56,089 nt of DNA, taken from the NCBI GenBank assembly GCA_945878885.1, contig CAMCUP010000012.1:1-56089 (forward strand), given 5' to 3'. Positions 24,410 through 34,522 of the stretch are shown here, in pieces. A model generated the notes under the pieces. It had not been told where the DNA came from and searched no databases. It worked only from the letters and a program-made list of their open reading frames with translations. Every line of letters begins with the position of its first letter. Within the stretch, counting starts at the first letter, position 1. The DNA is from Polynucleobacter meluiroseus (GTDB lineage Bacteria; Pseudomonadota; Gammaproteobacteria; Burkholderiales; Burkholderiaceae). The position numbers were made by a program, and so were the translations under genes.

Positions 24410-24709
24410 TATTGAGCTTAAGGAAAGCTACTGCAGGCCTAATTTGGCGCCCAAGGCTTCTAAATAGGGCGGTTTTGTAGTAATTGCCCCCATACCACCC
24501 CTCCGTCACTTAACAAAGAGGAGAACTAAAAAATTGAGGGCCTTCTATCCCTTATTTTCAAGGGATAGAAAAGCTGGTAGGATGATATCTAAGCTGATTA
24601 CAACTGAAAAACAAGAGGAAGCTCATGGGATTAGCGATTTATTGTTTCTTTAATCAGTGACTTACTATAATTAGTATTTAGCAGAAATTAGATAGAGCCA
24701 AATCATTCA
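24410..24709. other. Leader region of the M20-transaminase operon
   Basis: No gene is seen. A perfect hairpin, CTATCCCTT with a six-base loop and AAGGGATAG (24545-24568), lies 140 bases before the first gene of the operon. It is not followed by T residues, so an operator or RNA structure is more likely than a terminator. Confidence 0.4.
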
Positions 24710-25846
24710 ATGAATATTCCAGATCCAATTAAGCTAACCCAAGATTTAATTTGCTTTAATACGATTAATCCTCCGGGGAACGAGGATGAGCTGTGTAATT
24801 ACTTAACTGAATTATTGAAGTCCGCTCAGTTTGAATGTATGAATGTTGACTTTGCCCCGAGGAGGCGTAGTGTCGTGGCTCGCATTCAAGGAACTCCAGG
24901 TAAATCTAATATTTGCTTTACGGGCCATGTGGATGTTGTTCCCTTAGGTGACCGTCAATGGGACTATGATCCCTTTGCGGGTGAAATTCATGATGGTAAG
25001 CTCTTTGGACGTGGCTCAAGCGATATGAAAAGTGGAATCGCGGCTTTTGTGGTCGCCGCTATGCGTACTGCCGAACTATCCAAAAACGGTAATGGAGTCA
25101 GTTTAATCATTACTGCAGGCGAAGAGACGGGCTGTGAAGGCGCTTTTTATATAGCTGCTCAGAAGCAGGTAATTGATTTTATTGGCAATGTGGGTTGCTT
25201 CATTGTTGCCGAGCCTACTGCGAATGAGCCCATCATTGGCCATAAAGGAGCCTTTTGGTTACGAGCAAAAGCAGAAGGGATTACAGCTCATGGCTCTATG
25301 CCAGAACGAGGAGATAACGCATTCTTTAAAATCGCTAAGGGTGCGCTCCTGATGGAAAAATTTCAGTTCGATACCCCACCTCATGACCTAATGGGACAAG
25401 GGACAATGAATGTTGGAACTGCCAAGGCCGGTCTGAATATCAACTCGGTACCCGATGCAGCAGAAATGACTTTAGATATTCGCACCGTACCTGGACAAAG
25501 TCACAAACACATCTATGGCTGCTTATGCAAAGTACTTGGGCCCAATATAAAATTAGAGACCATCATGGATGTCGAAGGAATATATACCCCGCCAGATCAC
25601 CCTTGGATTAAAACCGTATTTGCTCAATGCCAAGAAATCAATGGGTTAAAAGCAAGTCCTAAATCAGTTTCTTACTTTTCAGATGCATCAGCCTTGAAGG
25701 GGCTCATTGGTGACCCTCCAACGGTAGTCTTGGGGCCAGGGCAACCAGAAATGGCACATCAAACCAACGAGTTTTGCTATAGCGAAAAAATAAACCAATG
25801 CACTATTCTATTTGAGCGGCTCATCATAGATTGGCATAATCATTAA
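24710..25846 (+). CDS. M20-family zinc deacylase (ArgE/DapE-like)
   Basis: This 378-residue cytosolic metallohydrolase has the co-catalytic zinc residues of the family: GHVDVVPLGDRQWDYDPF (His and catalytic Asp), GRGSSDMKSGIAAF (bridging Asp), ITAGEETGCEG (general base Glu), VAEPT, and a C-terminal His in MAHQTNEF. The N-terminal SP of NPPGNEDELC is typical. It removes an acyl or succinyl group from an amino acid. It begins an operon with an omega-transaminase, a carbamoylase, an M81 peptidase and a LysE exporter. The exact substrate cannot be read from sequence. Confidence 0.88.
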   Translation: MNIPDPIKLTQDLICFNTINPPGNEDELCNYLTELLKSAQFECMNVDFAPRRRSVVARIQGTPGKSNICFTGHVDVVPLGDRQWDYDPFAGEIHDGKLFGRGSSDMKSGIAAFVVAAMRTAELSKNGNGVSLIITAGEETGCEGAFYIAAQKQVIDFIGNVGCFIVAEPTANEPIIGHKGAFWLRAKAEGITAHGSMPERGDNAFFKIAKGALLMEKFQFDTPPHDLMGQGTMNVGTAKAGLNINSVPDAAEMTLDIRTVPGQSHKHIYGCLCKVLGPNIKLETIMDVEGIYTPPDHPWIKTVFAQCQEINGLKASPKSVSYFSDASALKGLIGDPPTVVLGPGQPEMAHQTNEFCYSEKINQCTILFERLIIDWHNH

Positions 25847-25867
25847 AAATATCGAGGTAAGTACAAC

Positions 25868-27229
25868 ATGAAAATTGAGACAACACAATTTAAAGAATCA
25901 AGCCCATCTGCCAATACTATCAATATGGATGCCTATTGGATGCCATATACTCCGAATCGTTACTTTAAGAGTAAACCCAAGATTATGGTGGCCGCGAAAG
26001 GGGTTTACTATACCGATGACCATGGTCGTCAATTATTTGACGGTGCCTCTGGCCTTTGGACTTCACCTCTAGGGCATGGCGATCCACGTATTATCGAAGC
26101 CATCCAAAAGCAGTACCAAAAAATGGATTACGTTCCTGCATTTCAAATGGCTGGCCCAGAAACATTTCGCCTGGCTGAAAGAATTACTCAGTACGCGCCT
26201 CCAGGCTTAAATAAAGTATTTTTTGTGAACTCTGGTTCTGAGGCTGTTGACACCTCACTCAAAATTGCTCTTTCATATCATCGTGCCAAGGGCGATGCTA
26301 GTCGCATTCGCTTTATAGGACGTGAACGCGCATATCATGGCGGCTGTGTTGGTGGCATCTCTGTTGGCGGTATTCCTACTAATCGAAAATCGTTTGGCGC
26401 AATGATGGTTCCTGGAGTTGATCATCTTCCTCATACTCTGAATCTTTCTCAAATGGCGTTTTCAAGAGGGATGCCTACGTGGGGTGCGCACTTAGCTGAT
26501 GATTTGGAGCGCATCGTGATGCTTCATGATGCTAGTAATATTGCTGCTGTGATCTTGGAGCCTGTTCAAGGCTCTACCGGCGTGATCGTTCCACCTGTCG
26601 GCTACTTACAAAAAATTCGTGAAATCTGTGACAAACACGGCATTCTTTTGATTTTTGATGAAGTCATTACTGGCTTTGGGCGCCTAGCCGCTAATTTTGG
26701 AGCCGACCGTTTTGGTGTGAAACCTGACATAATCACTTTTGCCAAAGCCATTACTAATGGCGTTATTCCCATGGGTGGTGTTATCGTGCGTGAAGATATT
26801 TATGAAGCTATCGTCAATGCTGGAGGTCAAGAGCAATTAGTTGAGTTTTTCCATGGGTTCACTTACTCTGGTCATCCTATTGCCACTGCTGCTGCGCATG
26901 CGGCACTCGATATTTTTGAGTCTGATGGCATTATCGAAAAAACTAAAGTATTAGATACGGTATTAGAGCAGGGAGCCCACTCTTTGAAGGGCATACCTGG
27001 AGTACTAGATATTCGTAACTGTGGGGTTTCTGCTGGATTTGATCTAGAGCCCATTGCAGGTAACCCAGGTTTACGGGGTATGCAAGTCTTAGAGAGTTGT
27101 ATTGAGAATGGAATTTTAGTACGTATCACTGGAGATACTGTTGCACTTGCCCCACCTTTTGTTGCTAAGCCAACTGAAGTGGAGTCTTTTATTGAAACCT
27201 TTGGTAAGGTTTTAAAGAAAGCCTTTTAG
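25868..27229 (+). CDS. Class III omega-amino-acid-pyruvate (beta-alanine) transaminase
   Basis: This PLP enzyme of 453 residues has the start MDAYWMPYTPNRYFKSKPKI and DGASGLWTSPLGHGDPRI that mark beta-alanine-pyruvate transaminases. VNSGSEAVDTSLKIAL binds phosphate, LIFDEVITGFGRLAANF carries the PLP Asp, and ITFAKAITNGVIPMGGV carries the Schiff-base Lys. It converts beta- or omega-amino acids to semialdehydes with pyruvate as acceptor. It lies 21 bases after the deacylase and two bases before the carbamoylase, so the three form one pathway. The ALDH at 22485 could oxidise its product. Confidence 0.9.
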   Translation: MKIETTQFKESSPSANTINMDAYWMPYTPNRYFKSKPKIMVAAKGVYYTDDHGRQLFDGASGLWTSPLGHGDPRIIEAIQKQYQKMDYVPAFQMAGPETFRLAERITQYAPPGLNKVFFVNSGSEAVDTSLKIALSYHRAKGDASRIRFIGRERAYHGGCVGGISVGGIPTNRKSFGAMMVPGVDHLPHTLNLSQMAFSRGMPTWGAHLADDLERIVMLHDASNIAAVILEPVQGSTGVIVPPVGYLQKIREICDKHGILLIFDEVITGFGRLAANFGADRFGVKPDIITFAKAITNGVIPMGGVIVREDIYEAIVNAGGQEQLVEFFHGFTYSGHPIATAAAHAALDIFESDGIIEKTKVLDTVLEQGAHSLKGIPGVLDIRNCGVSAGFDLEPIAGNPGLRGMQVLESCIENGILVRITGDTVALAPPFVAKPTEVESFIETFGKVLKKAF

Positions 27230-27231
27230 TT

Positions 27232-28491
27232 TTGACGAGCGCAAGTCTATTACGTGATCTTCGAGTCCGTGGTGATAGGTTATGTCAATCACTGCTTGAG
27301 CTCGCACAAATTGGAGGCACCCTAAAGGGAGGTGTTTGCCGACTTGCCCTCACTGACCTAGATAAACAAGGTCGTCTGTGGGTTGTAGAAAAAGCGCGCC
27401 GCTTAGGTCTTGAGATCACTATTGATCAAATCGGCAATACCTTTATGCGTCGCTTAGGGAAAAATTTGCAGCTTGCCCCAATCATGACTGGCAGCCACAT
27501 CGATACACAACCTACTGGTGGTAAATACGATGGTAATTATGGTGTACTCGCTGGTTTAGAAGTGATTGAAACACTTAATGAACATGGAATTCAAACCCAA
27601 GCTCCTATTGAAGTAGTTTTTTGGACGAATGAAGAAGGTTCGCGCTTCACTCCAGTGATGATGGGCTCAGGTGTTTTCGCTGGAGAGGTGAGCCTAGATC
27701 ATGCTTATGGAGCATCAGATATTGAGGGAAAAAAAGTCAAAGATGAATTGCAACGCATTGGTTTTCTGGGTGAGCAAATACCGGGCGAACATCCTTGTGG
27801 CGCATACTTTGAGGTACACATTGAACAAGGCCCAGTTCTTGAAAACAAAGAAAAGGTAATTGGTGTGGTACCCGCAGTCATGGGTTTACGTTGGTTTGAT
27901 TGCATAGTGCATGGCTTTGAAGCACATGCGGGCCCAACACCAATGGATATTAGAGTTGACGCTCTACAAAATGCGATAAATATTATGCAAAAGGTGGTGG
28001 GCATTGCCAATGAATTTAAGCCGCATGGTAGAGGTACCGTTGGCATGGTTCAAGTATTTCCAAACAGTAGAAATGTAATCCCAGGACAAGTTCAATTTTC
28101 AATTGATATACGGCATCCTGACTCTGCAATACTTGAAAAGATGACATCTCTGCTTAGAAAATATATTTTGCAAATATCTTCTGAAAAATCGATTGTGATT
28201 GATTTAAAAGAAGTATCGTACTTTCCACCATGCAATTTTGATAGCGATTGTGTTGATACTATAAGGCGGGCAGCCATTGAGTTAGGCTATTCTCAGATGG
28301 ATGTGGTATCTGGTGCTGGCCATGATGCAATTTACATGAATCGTTTAGCTCCGACAGGAATGATTTTTATACCCTGTAAAGATGGCGTTAGCCATAATGA
28401 GATTGAAGATGCAAAAGCAGAACATATCGAGGCTGGAGCCAATGTTCTACTTCACTCTATGCTTGCATTTGCCAAGCCAGTTAATCACTAA
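27232..28491 (+). CDS. M20 amidohydrolase, N-carbamoyl-amino-acid hydrolase/beta-ureidopropionase family
   Basis: This 419-residue zinc hydrolase belongs to the hydantoinase/carbamoylase group: GSHIDTQPTGGKYDGNYGVL (His, Asp), WTNEEGSRFTPVMMGSG (Glu), YFEVHIEQGPVLE (His), and GAGHDAIYMNR with GVSHNEIEDA near the end. Members hydrolyse N-carbamoyl amino acids, ureidopropionate or allantoate, releasing ammonia and CO2. TTG 27232, two bases after the transaminase stop, is the likely start. With the preceding transaminase it would suit a route from N-carbamoyl-beta-amino acids to semialdehydes. Confidence 0.88.
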   Translation: MTSASLLRDLRVRGDRLCQSLLELAQIGGTLKGGVCRLALTDLDKQGRLWVVEKARRLGLEITIDQIGNTFMRRLGKNLQLAPIMTGSHIDTQPTGGKYDGNYGVLAGLEVIETLNEHGIQTQAPIEVVFWTNEEGSRFTPVMMGSGVFAGEVSLDHAYGASDIEGKKVKDELQRIGFLGEQIPGEHPCGAYFEVHIEQGPVLENKEKVIGVVPAVMGLRWFDCIVHGFEAHAGPTPMDIRVDALQNAINIMQKVVGIANEFKPHGRGTVGMVQVFPNSRNVIPGQVQFSIDIRHPDSAILEKMTSLLRKYILQISSEKSIVIDLKEVSYFPPCNFDSDCVDTIRRAAIELGYSQMDVVSGAGHDAIYMNRLAPTGMIFIPCKDGVSHNEIEDAKAEHIEAGANVLLHSMLAFAKPVNH

Positions 28492-28508
28492 TTTATACGG
28501 CAAGACTG

Positions 28509-30023
28509 ATGCAAGAGAAAAAAAGCTTAGGTAAATGGGTCATTGCGCGCTTTCAGCATGAAACCAACACATTCTCTCCCATCCCCACGCCACTAGAGGC
28601 ATTTAATCCACTCTGGAATGAGCATGCTTTTAAAAATCAAGAGAGCGCAAGAACAGCAATGGGCGCTTTTATTGAGATTGCGAAAAAAGAGCAAGTAAAA
28701 ATTGTGACACCTGTCTGCGCCTTTTCAAATCCCAGCGGAACAGTTGACGGGAAAGCGTATGAATCTATTTGTAATAGCATTTTGGAGACTGTTGAACAAG
28801 GTTGCGATGCCGTTTTACTAGATCTACATGGGGCTATGGTTTCAGAGTTCTCAGTTGACGGTGAAGGAGATTTACTGAAAAAAATTAAAACAATTGCTCC
28901 AAATGTCCCCATTGCAGTAGCACTCGATCTCCATGCTAATGTCACTCCTGCGATGGTTATAAATAGTGACCTGATAGTAAGTTTTAAAACTTATCCTCAT
29001 GTTGATATGTATGAGACAGGCTTGCATGTTGGCCAACTCTTACGAGATTTACTCAAAGAGAAAATAAAGCCCTCAATGGCATATCGTCAAATCCCTTTAC
29101 TATCTCATACTCTCAGAAGCAATACTAATGAAGGCGCTATGCAAGTAGTAGTGCAAGCGGCTATCGAAATGGAAAAAAAGCCGGGTATTTTAGGAATCTC
29201 GATCTTGGCTGGCTTTAGCCTAGCGGACTTTCATGATGCCGGTATGTCCGTGATTGTGATTGCAGATCAAAACTATCCTGCTTCTGCCAAACTCGGAAAC
29301 GAGATTGCCGATGAGTTACAAGAGATGATTCTGTCACAAGCAGATGGGTTTATTTATAAAAGTATTCCCATTGCACAGGCACTTAATAAGGCGCGTGAAC
29401 TGACGCTATCAGCAGCATCGGAACCTGTTTTATTGTTAGATCACAGTGATAATGTCATGTCTGGTGGACCATGTGATACGACTGATATTTTGGAGGCTGC
29501 CCTCCAAGCTGGACTGAGTAATATTGCAGCTGGGCCCATCGCCGATCCAGATCTCGTTCAACAATTGATTCTGCTTGGGCCAAACAAGTCAGTAGAGATT
29601 GAGCTTGGAAATAAATCAGGCTGGACTTATCGTGGTGTCCGTAAACATCCCTTAAAGCTTAAGGGCGTTGTTAAAGCTATTAGCGATGGCAAGATTAAAG
29701 TCACTGGCCCAATATTTACGGGTTCGATCTTGAACATGGGGTTCAGCGTTCTGTTTGAAACGGCCCATGCTCAAATTGTCATTAGCTCGGAAAGAGTAGA
29801 GCCTTATGACATTGCCGTCATGACTAGTCTAGGTATTGAAATAGAATCCAAAACCTATATACTACTTAAATCGAGAATGTATTGCCGCCCTGTTTTTTTT
29901 CCATTAAGTAAAGGCTTTGTTGAGTGCGACTCCGATCAGGGCGGGCCTACAAGTTCAAACTACGATTGGTTTGACATTAAGCATATTAGGCGTCCGATAT
30001 ATCCCTTAGATAAATTAAGCTAG
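28509..30023 (+). CDS. M81 family metallopeptidase, MlrC-like
   Basis: This 504-residue protein carries the MlrC signatures. RFQHETNTFSPIPTPLEAF is at the N-terminus, LLDLHGAMVSE and ALDLHANVTPAM (zinc Asp and His) lie in the middle, KTYPHVDMYETG supplies a further His, and LDHSDNVMSGGPCDTTDI begins the C-terminal domain. MlrC cleaves linearised microcystin and related peptides at the Adda residue; most relatives have unknown substrates. It is cotranscribed with the deacylase, transaminase and carbamoylase. A role in peptides with unusual or beta-amino acids is inferred from this context. Confidence 0.85.
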   Translation: MQEKKSLGKWVIARFQHETNTFSPIPTPLEAFNPLWNEHAFKNQESARTAMGAFIEIAKKEQVKIVTPVCAFSNPSGTVDGKAYESICNSILETVEQGCDAVLLDLHGAMVSEFSVDGEGDLLKKIKTIAPNVPIAVALDLHANVTPAMVINSDLIVSFKTYPHVDMYETGLHVGQLLRDLLKEKIKPSMAYRQIPLLSHTLRSNTNEGAMQVVVQAAIEMEKKPGILGISILAGFSLADFHDAGMSVIVIADQNYPASAKLGNEIADELQEMILSQADGFIYKSIPIAQALNKARELTLSAASEPVLLLDHSDNVMSGGPCDTTDILEAALQAGLSNIAAGPIADPDLVQQLILLGPNKSVEIELGNKSGWTYRGVRKHPLKLKGVVKAISDGKIKVTGPIFTGSILNMGFSVLFETAHAQIVISSERVEPYDIAVMTSLGIEIESKTYILLKSRMYCRPVFFPLSKGFVECDSDQGGPTSSNYDWFDIKHIRRPIYPLDKLS

Positions 30024-30033
30024 CCTTGTCATA

Positions 30034-30666
30034 TTGAATATGCTCTCTATCTTTAGCTTCAACGAATTTATTGCATTAATCTTTTTTTGTGCAATCATGA
30101 CATTCTCCCCTGGTCCTAATACGATGCTCACGACAGCAATTGCAACGAATGAAGGATTCCGCCGCACGATTCCTTTTGCTTTAGCTGTGCCAATAGGGTG
30201 GCTTGTTATTATGCTTGCTAGTGTCTTTGGTATTGGCGCTTTAGTTACTGAAATACCAAGTATTCGTCTTGGTATCAAAATACTGGGTTGCACCTATTTA
30301 ATCTGGTTAGCTCTAAAGCTTTGCAAAAGCAAACTACTTCATGAGGTTAATCCCGCCCGACTGAATATGGGTTTTGCCAGAGGTGTCGCGATTCAATTGC
30401 TTAATATTAAAGTCTGGTTATTGGCTATTACAATCATGGGTTCTTGGATTATTTATGCGGAAGGCCAACCAAGCCCAAACCCAGATGAACGATTGATGAT
30501 GGCTTGTGCAGTAGTAATGTTCTTTGCGTTTATAAGCAATATGACTTATGCCCTCGCTGGAGCTCTATTTAAGACTTGGCTGGCCACAGGTAAACGTCTT
30601 GTGATATTTAACTACATATTAGCTGCATTATTAATTGCAACTGCTATTTGGACATTAAGTATTTAA
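30034..30666 (+). CDS. LysE/RhtB family amino-acid exporter
   Basis: This 210-residue inner-membrane protein has six predicted helices and the family signature MTFSPGPNTMLTTAIATNEG near residue 30. Such exporters prevent harmful build-up of amino acids, for instance when peptides are degraded inside the cell. It is the last gene of the operon, and its end overlaps that of the convergent ABC ATPase by 12 bases. Confidence 0.9.
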   Translation: MNMLSIFSFNEFIALIFFCAIMTFSPGPNTMLTTAIATNEGFRRTIPFALAVPIGWLVIMLASVFGIGALVTEIPSIRLGIKILGCTYLIWLALKLCKSKLLHEVNPARLNMGFARGVAIQLLNIKVWLLAITIMGSWIIYAEGQPSPNPDERLMMACAVVMFFAFISNMTYALAGALFKTWLATGKRLVIFNYILAALLIATAIWTLSI

Positions 30667-31638
30667 CTTAAAGTGGCAGGCAACAAAATGCCCACTTGAT
30701 AGCTCCTCTAACAAGGGAGCTTCTACTTTGCAGCGTTCTTGAGCATAAATACAACGAGTATGAAAATGACAACCACTTGGACGATTAATTGGACTTGGTA
30801 CATCATCTCTTAGTACAATTTGCTTGCGCTGATGTTTAGGGTCGGGAATAGGTATTGCTGAAAGTAAGGCCTCGGTATAGGGATGAGATGGGCGATTGAA
30901 GAGCTCTGCTGTTTCTGCTAATTCAACAATACGTCCTAAATACATCACTGCAATGCGATGGCTAATATACTTGACCACTGCTAAATCATGTGCAATAAAT
31001 AAGTAGGACACAGCAAATTCTTGCTGTAAATCACCTAAGAGATTGATCACCTGAGCCTGCACTGAGACATCTAGTGCAGAAACTGGCTCATCACACATAA
31101 TGAGCTTAGGCTTTACTGAGAGCGCTCTTGCTATACCCAAGCGTTGCCGCTGTCCACCTGAAAACTCATGGGGGTAACGTAACATTTGGTCGGGGCGCAA
31201 ACCAACTAGGGCAAAAAGTTCACGCACTCTCTCACGTCCTTCAACTTGAGATAGTGGCTCAAAATTTCTTAAGGGCTCGGCAACTATATCGGCTGCTCGC
31301 ATACGAGGATTTAAAGAAGAGTAGGGATCCTGAAAAACTGCCTGAATTTCTTTTCTATAGGGTCGAATTTGGGCCCTGGTTAGCTGATCAATTCTTTCGC
31401 CTCGCCAATAAATTTCCCCAGCACTCGGATCTATTAATCGAAGAATTGTGCGACCAACAGTAGACTTCCCGCAGCCACTTTCTCCAACTAGTCCAAGTGT
31501 TTCACCTTCATATATAGAAAAGCTGACTCCATCAACCGCATGAACATAGCCAGTAATGCGACTCAAAATTCCCTTATGGATAGGATAGTGTTTACATAAA
31601 TTTTTAAGCTCTAAGAGCTTATTTTTGCTCTTATTCAT
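30655..31638 (-). CDS. Dipeptide/oligopeptide ABC transporter ATPase, DppF/OppF type
   Basis: This 327-residue ATPase has Walker [11 protein letters not shown]-loop AVFQDPYSS, signature [15 protein letters not shown] and Walker B LIMCDEP. The C-terminal extension has the Cys-rich region [14 protein letters not shown], which in the peptide ABC family can hold an Fe-S cluster. Its start overlaps the DppD-like gene by eight bases. It powers the importer encoded upstream on this strand. Confidence 0.93.
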   Translation of the reverse strand: MNKSKNKLLELKNLCKHYPIHKGILSRITGYVHAVDGVSFSIYEGETLGLVGESGCGKSTVGRTILRLIDPSAGEIYWRGERIDQLTRAQIRPYRKEIQAVFQDPYSSLNPRMRAADIVAEPLRNFEPLSQVEGRERVRELFALVGLRPDQMLRYPHEFSGGQRQRLGIARALSVKPKLIMCDEPVSALDVSVQAQVINLLGDLQQEFAVSYLFIAHDLAVVKYISHRIAVMYLGRIVELAETAELFNRPSHPYTEALLSAIPIPDPKHQRKQIVLRDDVPSPINRPSGCHFHTRCIYAQERCKVEAPLLEELSSGHFVACHFKLNT

Positions 31639-32635
31639 ACGCTGGTCTTAACAAAACTGGATTCCAGCAAGCCACCCAATGTGCATTCTCATAATCTTTG
31701 AGCGGGGGCGATTCTAGAGAGCATCGTTCAGTAGCTGCTGAGCAACGTGGTGCAAATGCGCAACCAATGATTTCATTTCGCATTGACGGTACCATACCCG
31801 GAATTTCAACTAAGCGTTTGGAAGCAGAATCGTCAAGGCGGGGCATAGAATTTAAAAGACCTAGGGTGTATGGGTGCATCGGCTTTTCAAATAAATCATT
31901 TACGCTGGCTTCTTCTACCTTACGTCCGGCATACATCACCACCACACGCTGTGCCATTTCAGCAACAACACCCAAGTCATGAGTAATTAAAATAATAGCT
32001 GCTCGGGTTTTGTCTCTGAGTTCACGCATGAGATTTAAGATTTGTGCCTGAATAGTGACATCTAAAGCCGTGGTGGGCTCATCGGCAATCAAAATTTCAG
32101 GATCACAAGCTAAAGCCATAGCGATCATGATGCGCTGGCGCATGCCACCAGAAAGTTGATGAGGATATTCATTCATCCGGCTTTCTGGCTCAGGGATATT
32201 AACCATCTTTAGCAGTTCGAGGATTCGAATACGCGTCTCTTCCATGCTGCAATGGCGATGCAACTCTAAAACCTCTCCTATTTGCCTGCCAACAGTGAGC
32301 ACTGGATTTAAAGAGGTCATCGGCTCTTGGAAAATCATAGAGATCTTGTCACCGCGAATATCGCGCATCTCTTCATCAGAGAAGTCTAATAGATCTTTGC
32401 CATGAAATCGAATCGATCCAGAAATAATTTTTCCTGGTGGTGAAGCAATTAAACGCAGAATTGATAAAGAGGTAACACTTTTACCGCATCCTGATTCACC
32501 TACAATTGCCAAAGTTTCTCCTTCAGATACAGAAAAAGATACGCCGTCAACAGAACGCACAACACCATCACGCGTGTAAAAATAGGTACGTAAATCTTCA
32601 ACCTCTAAAATAGGTTTTCCAGTAGTTTGACTCAT
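31631..32635 (-). CDS. Dipeptide/oligopeptide ABC transporter ATPase, DppD/OppD type
   Basis: This 334-residue ATPase has Walker [11 protein letters not shown]-loop [13 protein letters not shown], signature [15 protein letters not shown] and Walker B ILIADEP. The C-terminal [14 protein letters not shown] matches the family extension. It pairs with the DppF-like ATPase. It is three bases from the DppC-like permease gene, so translation is coupled along the operon. Confidence 0.93.
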   Translation of the reverse strand: MSQTTGKPILEVEDLRTYFYTRDGVVRSVDGVSFSVSEGETLAIVGESGCGKSVTSLSILRLIASPPGKIISGSIRFHGKDLLDFSDEEMRDIRGDKISMIFQEPMTSLNPVLTVGRQIGEVLELHRHCSMEETRIRILELLKMVNIPEPESRMNEYPHQLSGGMRQRIMIAMALACDPEILIADEPTTALDVTIQAQILNLMRELRDKTRAAIILITHDLGVVAEMAQRVVVMYAGRKVEEASVNDLFEKPMHPYTLGLLNSMPRLDDSASKRLVEIPGMVPSMRNEIIGCAFAPRCSAATERCSLESPPLKDYENAHWVACWNPVLLRPAYE

Positions 32636-32638
32636 CGC

Positions 32639-33541
32639 TTACATTCTCCTGGATAAACGAGGGTCTAAAGCATCACGTAAGCCATCACCTAAATAGTTCA
32701 CGGCCAAGACAGTTGCCGATAAAAAAATAGCAGGGAAAAAAATCAGATAGCCAGCAATCTGAAAGAGGCTTCGTGACTCGGCCATGATATTTCCCCAGCT
32801 AGGAATATTGGGTGGTGTTCCGGCACCAATAAAAGATAGTATTGCCTCAGTAATCATTGCAGATGCACAAATATAAGTCGCCTGAACCAGTAAAGGTGCT
32901 GCAATATTCGGCAAAATATGCCGTAATAAAGTTTTCAACAAGGGCGTACCCGCTGCAGCCGCCGCCTCAACATAGGGCTGTTCACGCAAGCTTAAGACCA
33001 GACTGCGTACTAAACGTACAACCCTAGGTATCTCTGCTAAGGTAATGGCGATAATCACATTCTCCATGCTTGCTTTGGTTAGCGCCATTAAGGCAATCGC
33101 CAATAAAATTGATGGAATTGACATCAAGCCATCCATAATGCGCATGACTATGGGGTCTAGCCACCTTATAAAGCCCGTAACTAAACCTATAGCCGTCCCA
33201 ATGAAGGTACTTAGTAATGCCACTGCGATACCCACGGTCAGAGAAACACGCGTTCCATACATTACTCGGCTGTAAACATCTCGCCCTAGGGCATCTGTGC
33301 CAAACCAATCTTGCCAACTTGGTGGTTTCAAGCGATTCAAAGGTGTTACTGCCTGAGGGTCGACTGTAGCCAAATAGGGTGCAAATATTGCAATAAACCC
33401 CATGAAGAATAAAGTAGCAGCCCCAATGACAGCAAAGGGGTAGCGTTGATATAAGGCTGGTAATTGTGCTTTAAAAAAATGACTAAGCTTGAAGAGTTGT
33501 CCTGACCAATCAACATGTTTCACACTTGAGTTATTGATCAT
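32639..33541 (-). CDS. Peptide ABC transporter permease, DppC type
   Basis: This 300-residue permease has a hydrophilic N-terminus and about six helices. It begins with the DppC-type domain (YPFAVIGAATLFFMGFIAIF) and contains GTDALGRDVYSRVMYGTRVS and the EAA-loop AAAAAGTPLLKTLLRHILPN. It forms the membrane channel with the DppB-like protein, six bases upstream. Confidence 0.92.
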   Translation of the reverse strand: MINNSSVKHVDWSGQLFKLSHFFKAQLPALYQRYPFAVIGAATLFFMGFIAIFAPYLATVDPQAVTPLNRLKPPSWQDWFGTDALGRDVYSRVMYGTRVSLTVGIAVALLSTFIGTAIGLVTGFIRWLDPIVMRIMDGLMSIPSILLAIALMALTKASMENVIIAITLAEIPRVVRLVRSLVLSLREQPYVEAAAAAGTPLLKTLLRHILPNIAAPLLVQATYICASAMITEAILSFIGAGTPPNIPSWGNIMAESRSLFQIAGYLIFFPAIFLSATVLAVNYLGDGLRDALDPRLSRRM

Positions 33542-33546
33542 GGCAT

Positions 33547-34488
33547 TTAATAACGTATACGTGGATCAAAAAAGATATAAGATAGATCGATTAACAGATT
33601 GACGATCACATAGGTGGCTGAAAAGATTAAAATGACTCCCTGAATAATGGGATAGTCACGACGCAAAATTGCATCAACAGTCAGTCTACCAATTCCGGGG
33701 ATGGCAAAAACCGTTTCAGTTACCACAGCACCAGAGATCAACAAACCAATACCAATACCAATGATCGTAATAATAGGAACAGCCGCATTCTTAAGTGCGT
33801 GATGAATCATGATGTCTCGCTCTTTTAAGCCCTTTGCTTGAGCTGTACGAATATAGTCTTGTGACAAAACATCCAAAACGCTGGCACGAGTAATACGGGC
33901 AATCAGAGCTGCATAAACTGTTCCCAAAGCCAAGCTAGGCAAAATTAAATGGCGGAACCAAGGCCAAATACCCTCACTGATCGGTCGATAACCTTGTACT
34001 GGCAACCACTGGAATTGCAATGAAAAAAGTAGGATCAATAGATAAGCAAGAACAAAGACTGGTAAAGAAAATCCAAGTACCGAAAATCCCATGATGGCAT
34101 GGTCTAATTTGCTCTCTGCACGGGCTGCTGCGATAGCACCCAAAGGCACAGAAGTCACAATAGCCACAATTAGGGTGCAAATGGTTAAGGATAAAGTGGG
34201 CTCTACCCTCTGAGAAATTAACTTAGATACGGGCAGATTATTAAAAATAGAGGTGCCGAGATCGCCATGAAAAAGCGCCCAAACCCAATTTCCAAATCTC
34301 ACTAAAAAAGGTTGATCCAATCCTAAGGATTGACGAATGCGTGCAATATCATCTGCGGTGGCAACATCTCCTGCAATCACTGCCGCAGGATCGCCAGGAG
34401 TGAGATAGAGCAGTGAAAAAACAAAGAACGCAACGACAGCCATTACGACTATCGTTGCGCCCAAACGCCTTACTATGTATGAAAGCAA
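33547..34488 (-). CDS. Peptide ABC transporter permease, DppB type
   Basis: This 313-residue permease has six helices and the DppB start MLSYIVRRLGATIVVMAVVA. It contains LTPGDPAAVIAG in the first periplasmic loop and the EAA motif TAQAKGLKERDIMIHHALKN. It partners the DppC-like subunit. The substrate-binding gene ends 34 bases upstream on the same strand. Confidence 0.92.
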   Translation of the reverse strand: MLSYIVRRLGATIVVMAVVAFFVFSLLYLTPGDPAAVIAGDVATADDIARIRQSLGLDQPFLVRFGNWVWALFHGDLGTSIFNNLPVSKLISQRVEPTLSLTICTLIVAIVTSVPLGAIAAARAESKLDHAIMGFSVLGFSLPVFVLAYLLILLFSLQFQWLPVQGYRPISEGIWPWFRHLILPSLALGTVYAALIARITRASVLDVLSQDYIRTAQAKGLKERDIMIHHALKNAAVPIITIIGIGIGLLISGAVVTETVFAIPGIGRLTVDAILRRDYPIIQGVILIFSATYVIVNLLIDLSYIFFDPRIRY

Positions 34489-34522
34489 AAAATAACTCCT
34501 AAACTCTTAAACAAAAAGGAAA

